A program made the translations under genes and the position numbers. Below are positions 38,765 to 45,668 of a stretch of 64,000 bases of DNA, in pieces. The DNA is from Thiofaba sp049322715 (GTDB lineage: Bacteria > Pseudomonadota > Gammaproteobacteria > Halothiobacillales > Halothiobacillaceae), in contig JBMOQP010000028.1 of assembly GCA_049322715.1 (NCBI GenBank), forward strand, positions 24,970 to 88,969, written 5' to 3'. Each line of letters opens with the position of its first letter. Position 1 is the stretch's first letter. Under the pieces are notes generated by a model. It saw only the letters and a program-made list of their open reading frames with translations. It was not told where the DNA came from and did no database searches.

Positions 38765-39972
38765 TGCCCGCCCACCGCCCGCCGCATCCGCTGCGGGTGT
38801 CCTTTCTCGTGGCGGCGCTGGCGATGCTGGCGCCGTTCACGCTCGACACCTACCTGCCATCCTTCCCGGCGATCGCCGCCGACCTCGGCGCCGGTCCGGC
38901 GGACATGCAGCGCACGCTGAGCGACTACCTGTGGGCCTTCGGCGCGATGATGCTGGTCTACGGCCCGTTGTCCGACGCGCTCGGCCGGCGGCGCGTGGTG
39001 CTGGTGGCCCTGCTTGGCTACGCCCTGGCTTCGCTTGGCTGCGCGCTGGCCGAGGACATCGACACCCTGGTGCTGATGCGCGCGGGGCAGGGGATGGCTG
39101 CCGGGGCGGGGCTGGTGATCGGCCGCGCCCTGGTGCGCGACTTGTTCGAGGGCGCCGAGGCGCAGCGGGTGCTGGCCAATGTCACGCTGTTCTTCGCTGT
39201 CGCCCCGGCCATCGCGCCGATCGTCGGCGGCTGGCTGGAGGGCTGGTTCGGCTGGCGGGCGGTGTTCCTGTTTCTTGCGGGGCTCGGGCTGCTGATCCTC
39301 GCCCTGGTTGCGGCCTGGCTGCCGGAAAGCCTGCCGCGCGAGCGGCGCCAGCCGATCCATCCGTGGTCCGTGGCGAGGGCCTACGGGGCGATGCTGCGGC
39401 ACCCGCCCTTCCTGCTGCTTGCGCTGATGTTTGGCATCAACTTCGGCGGCCTGTTCCTCTACATCGCCTCCGCCCCGGAGTTGATCTATCGCCACCTCGG
39501 TTACGGCGAACACGATTTCTGGCGCCTGTTCCTGCCGGTGGTGGCGGGCATCGTCGGCGGCAGCTTCCTCGCCGGCCGCCTGGCGCACCGTATCGCCCCC
39601 CGGCATGCGGCCTCGTTCGGCCTGGCCGTGCTGCTCGCTGCCGCCTCGCTCAACGTGCTGGTCAACCAGGCGGGCGGGCCGGGCGCCGTGGCCCTTATCG
39701 CGCCGGTGGCGCTGTACGCGCTGGGCATGTCGCTCGCCATGCCCTCGCTCAGCCTGATGGGGCTGGATCTGTTCCCGGCGCGGCGCGGCATGGCCTCGGC
39801 GGTGCAGGGCTTCATGCAGATGGGTTCGAACGGCCTGATCGCGGCCTTCGTGGTCGCCGCGCTTTCGGCCAGCACCCTCGCGCTCGCCTGGGGCCAACTC
39901 GCCATCGCGGCGAGCTCCCTCGCCCTGTGGCTGGTGTGGAACCTGCTGCGGGCGCGCGGCCGCGCGGGTTGA
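38764..39972 (+). CDS. MFS drug efflux transporter, Bcr/CflA family
   Basis: A 402-residue membrane protein with twelve predicted helices. The Bcr/CflA hallmarks are the N-terminal 'LAMLAPFTLDTYLPSFPAIAADLG', the first loop 'YGPLSDALGRRRVVL' and 'RAGQGMAAGAGLVIGRALVRDLFEG'. It probably exports a drug or metabolite by proton antiport. It is inserted between trpG and trpD with a stop-start overlap (TGATG) to trpG, so it is co-translated with the tryptophan genes; a link to aromatic compounds is a guess. Confidence 0.92.
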   Translation: MPAHRPPHPLRVSFLVAALAMLAPFTLDTYLPSFPAIAADLGAGPADMQRTLSDYLWAFGAMMLVYGPLSDALGRRRVVLVALLGYALASLGCALAEDIDTLVLMRAGQGMAAGAGLVIGRALVRDLFEGAEAQRVLANVTLFFAVAPAIAPIVGGWLEGWFGWRAVFLFLAGLGLLILALVAAWLPESLPRERRQPIHPWSVARAYGAMLRHPPFLLLALMFGINFGGLFLYIASAPELIYRHLGYGEHDFWRLFLPVVAGIVGGSFLAGRLAHRIAPRHAASFGLAVLLAAASLNVLVNQAGGPGAVALIAPVALYALGMSLAMPSLSLMGLDLFPARRGMASAVQGFMQMGSNGLIAAFVVAALSASTLALAWGQLAIAASSLALWLVWNLLRARGRAG

Positions 39973-40042
39973 CCCGTCCTCGCGCTGCTTTCAAAATCGG
40001 TCCCTTTATCGCGGCCCGCCGCCTCCCCATCCAGGATTCCTC

Positions 40043-41065
40043 ATGGACATGACCACCGCCTTCCGCGCGCTGCTCGAGCGGCGCGACCTGCGCCACGACG
40101 AAATGGCCGCCGTCATGCGCCTGCTGATGGGCGGCGAGGCCACCCCGGCGCAGATCGGCGGCCTGCTCATCGGGCTCGCGGTCAAGGGGGAGACGGTCGA
40201 GGAGGTGGCCGCCGCTGCCGGGGTGATGCGCGAATTTGCCGCCAAGGTCGAGATCCCTTGCGGGCCGCTGATCGACATCGTCGGTACCGGCGGAGACGGG
40301 GCACACACCTTCAATATCTCCACCGCGAGTTGCTTCGTACTGGCGGCGGCGGGCGGCAAGGTGGCCAAGCACGGCAACCGCTCGGTCTCCAGCACCACCG
40401 GCAGCGCGGATCTGCTCGAGGTGGCGGGCTGTCGCCTCGATGCGCCGTTCGAGGTCATCGCCCGCGCGGTGTGCACGCTCGGTGTCGGCTTCATGTTCGC
40501 GCCCCAGCACCACGGCGCCATGCGCCACGTGGTCGCCCCGCGCCGCGAGCTGGGCGTGCGCACCATGTTCAACGTGCTCGGCCCGCTGGCCAACCCGGCC
40601 GGGGCGAAGCGCCAGGTGCTCGGCGTGTACAGCGAGCGCTGGCGCCGGCCGCTGGCCGAGGTGCTGCGGGAGCTCGGCAGCGAGCATGCCCTGGTGGTGC
40701 ATGCCGAAGACGGCCTGGACGAGTTCAGCGTGGCCTCGCCGACCCGCGTGAGCGAGCTGAAGGGTGGTGTCGTCATCGACTATGTCCTGCGCCCGGCGGA
40801 CGTCGGTCTCGCCACGGCAAGCCTCGCCCCGCTGCGCGTGGCCTCCGCCCACGAGAGCCTCGAGAAGGTGCGCGAGGCGCTGACCGGCGAGCCCGGTCCG
40901 GCGCGCGACATCGTGGCCTTCAACGCCGGCGCGGCCATCTATCTCGCGGGTCTTGCTCCGACCCTCGAGGACGGCGTGGCGCGCGCGCTCGAGATCCAGA
41001 CGACCGGAGCGGCCTGGGAGCGCCTCCAGGCCTACGCCGCATTCACACAGCAGGCTTCAGCATGA
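40043..41065 (+). CDS. trpD: Anthranilate phosphoribosyltransferase
   Basis: A 340-residue enzyme transferring the phosphoribosyl group of PRPP to anthranilate. The glycine loop GTGGDG (81-86) with 'TFNIST' binds PRPP and 'KHGNRSVSSTTGSADLLE' follows. 'RRELGVRTMFNVLGPLANPAGAKRQVLGVY' is diagnostic. It starts 70 bases after the MFS gene and its stop overlaps the trpC start (ATGA). Confidence 0.98.
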   Translation: MDMTTAFRALLERRDLRHDEMAAVMRLLMGGEATPAQIGGLLIGLAVKGETVEEVAAAAGVMREFAAKVEIPCGPLIDIVGTGGDGAHTFNISTASCFVLAAAGGKVAKHGNRSVSSTTGSADLLEVAGCRLDAPFEVIARAVCTLGVGFMFAPQHHGAMRHVVAPRRELGVRTMFNVLGPLANPAGAKRQVLGVYSERWRRPLAEVLRELGSEHALVVHAEDGLDEFSVASPTRVSELKGGVVIDYVLRPADVGLATASLAPLRVASAHESLEKVREALTGEPGPARDIVAFNAGAAIYLAGLAPTLEDGVARALEIQTTGAAWERLQAYAAFTQQASA

Positions 41066-41874
41066 GTCAGAGCAAGCCCGACATCCTCCAGACCATCCTC
41101 AAGCGCAAGCGTGAGGAAATCGCCGAGCGCTGCGTGCGCACCCCGGTGCACGACCTGATCCGGCGCATCGAAGCGCGCGATGACAAGCCCCGCGGCTTCC
41201 GCGCCGCCCTCGAGGCCCGCATCGCCCGGGGGATGCCTGCGGTGATCGCCGAGGTGAAGAAGGCCAGCCCGAGCAAGGGCGTGCTGCGCGAGGACTTCCG
41301 GCCCGCCGACATCGCCACGAGTTACGAGCGGGGCGGGGCGGCCTGCCTCTCGGTGCTGACCGACCGCGACTTCTTCCAGGGCAGCGAGGCCTACCTTGAG
41401 GAAGCGCGCGCCGCCTGCGAGCTGCCGGTGATTCGCAAGGACTTCATCATCGACCCCTACCAGGTCTACGAGGCCCGCGCGATCGGCGCGGACTGCATCC
41501 TGCTGATCGTCTCGGCCCTGGATCCCGCCACCCTGCACGAGCTGCACAACCTCGCCGTCGAGCTCGGCATGGACGTGCTGGTCGAGACGCACGACCGCGA
41601 GGAGATGGAGCTGGCGCTCTCGATCGGGGCACCGCTCGTCGGTATCAACAACCGCAGCCTGCGCACCTTCGAGGTCACCCTCGACACCACCCTGAACATG
41701 CTCGACATGCTGCCCCCGGGCGTGCTTCTCGTCACCGAGAGCGGCATCCACGGTCGCGACGACGTGGCCCTCATGCGCCGCCACGGCGTGCATGCCTTCC
41801 TGGTCGGCGAGGCCTTCATGCGCGCGGACGATCCGGGTGCCAAACTCCACCAACTTTTCTTCGAGGAAGACTGA
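41062..41874 (+). CDS. trpC: Indole-3-glycerol-phosphate synthase
   Basis: A 270-residue monofunctional TIM-barrel enzyme closing the indole ring. Diagnostic parts are 'VIAEVKKASPSKGVLREDF' (catalytic Lys), 'LSVLTDRDFFQGS', 'PVIRKDFIIDPYQVYEARAIGAD' and 'LVGINNRSLRTFEV', with 'VTESGIHGRDDV' at the end. No TrpF domain is fused, unlike E. coli. It is followed 2 bases later by an OsmC-like gene. Confidence 0.98.
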   Translation: MSQSKPDILQTILKRKREEIAERCVRTPVHDLIRRIEARDDKPRGFRAALEARIARGMPAVIAEVKKASPSKGVLREDFRPADIATSYERGGAACLSVLTDRDFFQGSEAYLEEARAACELPVIRKDFIIDPYQVYEARAIGADCILLIVSALDPATLHELHNLAVELGMDVLVETHDREEMELALSIGAPLVGINNRSLRTFEVTLDTTLNMLDMLPPGVLLVTESGIHGRDDVALMRRHGVHAFLVGEAFMRADDPGAKLHQLFFEED

Positions 41875-41876
41875 GC

Positions 41877-42293
41877 ATGAAAGCACGTGTGCAATGGGTC
41901 GACGGCATGGCCTTCATGGGTGAGACCGGCAGCGGCCATGCCCTGGTCATGGACGGCGCGCCCGACATCGGTGGCCGCAACATCGGTCCGCGCCCGACCG
42001 AGCTGGTCCTGGTGGGCCTCGGCGGCTGTACCTCCATCGACGTGGTGATGATCCTGCAGAAGCAGCGCCAGCCCGTGCGCGACTGCATCGTCGAGGTCAC
42101 CGCGGAGCGCGCCGAGAGCATCCCCAAGGTGTTCACCAAGATCCACGCGCACTTCGTCGTCAAGGGCGCGGGGCTGGACCCGAAGGCGGTCGAGCGGGCG
42201 GTGAACCTGTCGGCGGACAAGTACTGCTCGGTCTCGCACATGCTCAACAAGACCGCCGAGATCACGCACGACTTTGAAATTGTTGAGGAATAA
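41877..42293 (+). CDS. OsmC/Ohr-family protein (YhfA-like)
   Basis: A 138-residue protein of the OsmC superfamily: 'MKARVQWVDGMAFMGETGSGHALVMDGAPDIGGRNIGPRPTELVLVGLGGCTSIDVVMIL' with one redox Cys in the GGCTSID motif and a second near 'KYCSVSHML'. Family members reduce organic hydroperoxides with these two cysteines. The YhfA subgroup is less well defined. It is the last gene of the trp transcript, ending just before a strong terminator. Confidence 0.9.
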   Translation: MKARVQWVDGMAFMGETGSGHALVMDGAPDIGGRNIGPRPTELVLVGLGGCTSIDVVMILQKQRQPVRDCIVEVTAERAESIPKVFTKIHAHFVVKGAGLDPKAVERAVNLSADKYCSVSHMLNKTAEITHDFEIVEE

Positions 42294-42306
42294 GGGGTTC
42301 CACCCT

Positions 42307-42339
42307 GGGGGCGGATGGCCTAGAATCCGCCCCCTTTTT
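42307..42339 (+). terminator. Intrinsic terminator after trp/osmC
   Basis: A perfect 10-bp stem GGGGGCGGAT/ATCCGCCCCC with an 8-base loop, then five T. It ends the trpEG-MFS-trpDC-osmC transcript. Confidence 0.92.
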
Positions 42340-42368
42340 CAACCCCTGTTTGCCGGAGGGTGAAGGAA

Positions 42369-43196
42369 TTGGACAAGGGCCTGAAACTGCATGGCTTCAA
42401 CAACCTGAGCAAGACCCTCAGCTTCTCCATCTACGACATCTGCTACGCCAAGACCCGTCAGCATGTGGACGAGTACATTGCCTACATCGACGAGGCCTAC
42501 AACGCCGACCGGCTGACCCAGATCCTGACCGACGTCACCGAGATGATCGGTGCGAACATCCTCAACATCGCGCGCCAGGACTACGATCCGCAAGGCGCGA
42601 GCGTGACCATCCTGGTGTCCGAGGAGCCGGTCGCGGCCGAGATCCTGAACAAGGAGAACGGCAACGTGGAGGCCCCGGGCCCCCTGGGCGGGACCAAGGT
42701 GGCCAGCAGCGTGGTCGGCCACCTCGACAAGAGCCACCTGACCGTCCACACCTACCCGGAGAGCCATCCGGAGAACGGCATCAGCACCTTCCGCGCGGAC
42801 ATCGAGGTCTCGACCTGCGGGCGCATATCGCCGCTTCGCGCGCTGAATTACCTGATCCACAGCTTCGACTCGGACATCGTCACCATCGACTACCGGGTGC
42901 GCGGCTTCACCCGTGACGTGCACGGCAAGAAGCATTTCATCGACCACAACATCAACTCGATCCAGAACTTCATGTCCGAGGACACGCGCCGCCGCTACCG
43001 GATGATCGACGTGAACGTGTACCAGGAGAACATCTTCCACACCAAGATGCTGCTCAAGGAATTCGACCTGGACAACTACCTGTTCGGCCACGGGCGCGAG
43101 GACTATGCTCCCGAGGAACTGGCGGGAATCGAGCGATCGCTGCGCAAGGAGATGCAGGAGATGTTCTACGGCCGCAACATGCCGGACATGGGCTGA
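42369..43196 (+). CDS. speD: S-adenosylmethionine decarboxylase proenzyme
   Basis: A 275-residue E. coli-type SpeD making the propylamine donor for spermidine. It self-cleaves before Ser in 'HLDKSHLTVHTYPESHPE' to form the pyruvoyl cofactor. Other signatures are 'LKLHGFNNLSKTLSFSIYDICYAK', 'STCGRISPLRALNYLIHSFDSDIVTIDYRVRGFTRD' and 'YGRNMP'. The TTG at 42369 is chosen because GGAGG is 9 bases upstream and the protein then starts like the family. The GTG at 42360 is too close to the ribosome site. Confidence 0.95.
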   Translation: MDKGLKLHGFNNLSKTLSFSIYDICYAKTRQHVDEYIAYIDEAYNADRLTQILTDVTEMIGANILNIARQDYDPQGASVTILVSEEPVAAEILNKENGNVEAPGPLGGTKVASSVVGHLDKSHLTVHTYPESHPENGISTFRADIEVSTCGRISPLRALNYLIHSFDSDIVTIDYRVRGFTRDVHGKKHFIDHNINSIQNFMSEDTRRRYRMIDVNVYQENIFHTKMLLKEFDLDNYLFGHGREDYAPEELAGIERSLRKEMQEMFYGRNMPDMG

Positions 43197-43219
43197 GCCC
43201 GCAGGCAGCCGAGTCGCGC

Positions 43220-43244
43220 AAGGCCCTCTCCGGAGGGCCTTTTT
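43220..43244. terminator. Bidirectional terminator between speD and glcF-like gene
   Basis: Stem AAGGCCCTC/GAGGGCCTT (9 bp), loop TCCG, followed by T residues on the top strand. It lies between two convergent genes and touches the stop of the minus-strand gene, so it may serve both. Confidence 0.85.
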
Positions 43245-44451
43245 ACGTCCGCGGGTCGGCCAGCGCCTCGGCCAGCAGGCGCACGGGATGGATGACCTCC
43301 GCCGAGCGCTCCGTCTCGCGCAGCCCGGCGCCGAGATGCATGGCGCAACCGATGTTGGTGCTGGCCAGCTGGTCGGCGCCGAGGGCGCGGAAGGCCTCGA
43401 TCTTTGGCGCGCGCAGGGCGTCGGCCTGTTCCGGGTGGGCGAGCATGTGGGTGCCAGCCGCGCCGCAGCAGCGGTCGTTGCCGGGCAGTTCGACCGGTTC
43501 GATCCCCGGGATCAGGCGCAGGAGGCGCAGGGCGCTGTCCTCGCTGCGCAGCACGTTGCGCTGGGTGCAGGGCAGATGCACCGCGACCGTCCTCTCCATG
43601 CGCCGCAGGTCGGGTAGCGTGGCGGGGACATGGCGCACGAGGAAGTCGCTCAGCTCGAAAACCCGCAGGCCGGTGTGTTCCTTCAGTTGGGCCATGCAAC
43701 CGCTGCTCACGCCCACCACCGCATCCAGCGCGAGGGGCTGGAAAGAGGCTTCCACGTCAGCGGCCATGGCCTGGCCGCGGGCCAAGGCCCCGCCGTGCTG
43801 GTGCATGGCGCCACAGCAGCCCTGGTTTTCAGGGATGGACACGTCATAGCCCCAGGCATTCAGCACGCGGATGGCCGCGCGCAGGTTCTCCGCCTCGAAC
43901 ACCGGGCCCATGCAGCCGAGGAACAGACCGACGGTTCCGCGTCGCGTGCCGGTGGCCGGATGGTCCGCCCGCGGACGCAGGGCGGGGGGCAGTGCCGGGG
44001 AGATGCGGGCGAGGCGTGCCAGTTGGCGCGGTAGGGGAATGCGATCGAGTCGCAGGCGCTGGGCCAGGCGCAGCAGAAGGCCGAGCAGGCGCAGGCGCAT
44101 GGGATGCAGCAGCACCCGGTCGCGCAGCCAGGCCATCCGGTGCTCGGCAGGGTAATGGCTTTGGGCGATGCGCGTGCGCGCGGCATCGATCAGCTGGCCG
44201 TAGGGCACCTTGGATGGGCAGATGCGCTCGCAGGCCCGGCAGCTCAGGCAGCCCTCCAGATGCGCGATGGTTTCCTCATCCGGCTCCAGTCGCCCCTGGT
44301 GCATGCCGAGCATCAGGGCGATGCGCCCGCGCGGGCCGTCGGCCTCGTTGCGGGTCAGTGCGTAGGTCGGGCAGTGCGGCACGCACATGCCGCACATCAC
44401 GCATTGCTGCGTGGCGCTCAGGTCGTGTTCAGGGGCGGGGTTGGAGTGCAT
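43243..44451 (-). CDS. glcF: Glycolate oxidase iron-sulfur subunit (GlcF-like)
   Basis: A 402-residue protein with two 4Fe-4S motifs (CVMCGMCVPHCP, CLSCRACERICP) in the first 90 residues. Two CCG domains follow: 'NQGCCGAMHQHGG' and 'NDRCCGAAGTHML', with 'LFLGCMGPVFE' and 'HLPCTQRNVL'. It fits GlcF, which passes electrons from glycolate oxidation to quinones, and pairs functionally with gph (phosphoglycolate salvage), but glcD and glcE are not next to it. A lactate oxidase or Hdr-type subunit is possible. The start at 44451 is an ATG; a TTG lies further upstream. Confidence 0.85.
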   Translation of the reverse strand: MHSNPAPEHDLSATQQCVMCGMCVPHCPTYALTRNEADGPRGRIALMLGMHQGRLEPDEETIAHLEGCLSCRACERICPSKVPYGQLIDAARTRIAQSHYPAEHRMAWLRDRVLLHPMRLRLLGLLLRLAQRLRLDRIPLPRQLARLARISPALPPALRPRADHPATGTRRGTVGLFLGCMGPVFEAENLRAAIRVLNAWGYDVSIPENQGCCGAMHQHGGALARGQAMAADVEASFQPLALDAVVGVSSGCMAQLKEHTGLRVFELSDFLVRHVPATLPDLRRMERTVAVHLPCTQRNVLRSEDSALRLLRLIPGIEPVELPGNDRCCGAAGTHMLAHPEQADALRAPKIEAFRALGADQLASTNIGCAMHLGAGLRETERSAEVIHPVRLLAEALADPRT

Positions 44452-44504
44452 GCAGGCAAAGGTGCGGGACAAAAAGCCTTTATGCAAGATCAGAACAAAC
44501 TGCG

Positions 44505-44533
44505 TTGACCCTTCTAGGGGGGGTTAGTATATT
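44505..44533 (+). promoter_or_regulatory. Strong sigma70-type promoter of candidate small RNA
   Basis: A -35 TTGACC (5 of 6), a spacer of exactly 17 bases and a -10 TATATT (5 of 6). It is among the best promoter matches seen in the window. Transcription should begin near 44540 and run into the terminator at 44595. Confidence 0.75.
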
Positions 44534-44539
44534 AGAGTT

Positions 44540-44623
44540 CACTGATTCTTGGTCAGTGCGGAGCCATGCTCCGATCTTCCTTTGGTGGTTTCTTTGGCGC
44601 GGCCCGTCCGCGCCATTTTTTTT
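44540..44623 (+). ncRNA. Candidate 84-nt structured RNA or rplM leader
   Basis: The stretch from the predicted start to the U-run folds as three hairpins: CACTGA/TCAGTG (44540-44558), GGAGC-CAT-GCTCC (44560-44572), and an intrinsic terminator TGGCGCGG/CCGCGCCA (44595-44615) with eight T. It has no open frame. A second promoter for rplM lies downstream, so this unit can be separate. Its single-stranded TCTTCCTTTGG (44575-44585) is repeated exactly at the rplM ribosome-binding site (44728-44738). It could be a free regulatory RNA or an attenuated leader of the ribosomal operon. Confidence 0.6.
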
Positions 44624-44673
44624 GCCATGAGCGTGACTTGCGTTCTGCCGGCATGTCCTGAAAGGGGCGATGC

Positions 44674-44702
44674 TTGTCATGCGCCGGGTCATGATGTATT
44701 GT
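44674..44702 (+). promoter_or_regulatory. rplM promoter
   Basis: A -35 TTGTCA (5 of 6), a 17-base spacer and a -10 TATTGT (4 of 6), ending 46 bases before the rplM start and after the small-RNA terminator. Confidence 0.65.
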
Positions 44703-44748
44703 ACGCGACCTTCTGATATCTCTAGCGTCTTCCTTTGGAGAGACTGTA

Positions 44749-45177
44749 ATGAAAACCTTTAGTGCGAAGCCGGCGGAGGTCAAGCGCGACTGGTACGTCG
44801 TTGACGCCAGTGGCAAGACCCTGGGTCGTCTGGCTGCTGAAATCGCCAAGCGCCTGCGTGGCAAGCACAAGGCCGAGTACACCCCGCACGTGGATACCGG
44901 TGACTACATCGTCGTCATCAACGCCGAGAAGGTGCAGGTGACCGGCAACAAGGCCAAGGACAAGATGTACCACCACCACACCGGTTACATCGGCAACCTG
45001 AAGTCCATCAGCTTCGAGAAGCTGATGGACAAGGCCCCGCAGCGTACCATCGAGATCGCCGTCAAGGGCATGCTGCCCAAGAATCCGCTGGGCCGTCAGA
45101 TGTTCAGCAAACTCAAAGTGTACGCCGGTACCGAGCATCCGCATGTTGCTCAGCAGCCGCGCGCGCTCGAACTTTAA
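44749..45177 (+). CDS. rplM: 50S ribosomal protein L13
   Basis: A 142-residue ribosomal protein: MKTFSAKPAEVKRDWYVVDASGKTLGRLAAEIAKRLRGKHKAEYTPHVDTGDYIVVINAEKV, with 'GMLPKNPLGRQMFSKLKVYAG' near the C-terminus. The length equals that of E. coli. TTTGGAG precedes the ATG. It is followed after 15 bases by rpsI, the universal pairing. In E. coli this operon is controlled by L13 on its own leader. Confidence 0.99.
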   Translation: MKTFSAKPAEVKRDWYVVDASGKTLGRLAAEIAKRLRGKHKAEYTPHVDTGDYIVVINAEKVQVTGNKAKDKMYHHHTGYIGNLKSISFEKLMDKAPQRTIEIAVKGMLPKNPLGRQMFSKLKVYAGTEHPHVAQQPRALEL

Positions 45178-45192
45178 TCGGGAGTTTCAGGC

Positions 45193-45585
45193 ATGGCTCT
45201 GAACCAGAACTACGGTACCGGTCGCCGCAAGACCTCCAGCGCCCGCGTCTATGTTCGTCCGGGCAGTGGCAACATCGTCATCAACGGTCGTCCGCTGGAT
45301 GTCTACTTCGGTCGCCAGACCGCCCGCATGATCGTGCGCCAGCCGCTCGAACTGACCGGCCTGTCCGACAAGTTCGACATCCTGGTGAACGTCGACGGCG
45401 GCGGCAACAGCGGCCAGGCCGGCGCGATCCGTCACGGCATCACCCGCGCCCTGATGGAGTACGACGAGTCCCTGCGCTCCGCCCTGCGCAAGGCTGGCTT
45501 CGTCACCCGTGACGCCCGCGAAGTCGAGCGTAAGAAGGTCGGTCTGCGCAAGGCCCGTCGCGCCGTCCAGTTCTCCAAGCGTTAA
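45193..45585 (+). CDS. rpsI: 30S ribosomal protein S9
   Basis: A 130-residue ribosomal protein: 'NYGTGRRKTSSARVYVRPGSGNIVINGRPLDVYFGRQTARMIVRQPLELT' and the C-terminal 'VERKKVGLRKARRAVQFSKR', whose last residues reach the P site. The length matches E. coli. GGGAG lies upstream. A terminator follows at 45621. Confidence 0.99.
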   Translation: MALNQNYGTGRRKTSSARVYVRPGSGNIVINGRPLDVYFGRQTARMIVRQPLELTGLSDKFDILVNVDGGGNSGQAGAIRHGITRALMEYDESLRSALRKAGFVTRDAREVERKKVGLRKARRAVQFSKR

Positions 45586-45620
45586 TTCGCCGTGGAGTCG
45601 CCCTTCGGGGCGCAGCCTGC

Positions 45621-45643
45621 AAACCCCGCCTTGTGCGGGGTTT
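45621..45643 (+). terminator. Terminator after rpsI
   Basis: Stem AAACCCCGC/GCGGGGTTT (9 bp), loop CTTGT, followed by a T-rich stretch. It separates rplM-rpsI from the convergent rep gene. Confidence 0.88.
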
Positions 45644-45668
45644 GTTGTTTCCGGGGCAGTGGTCAGGG

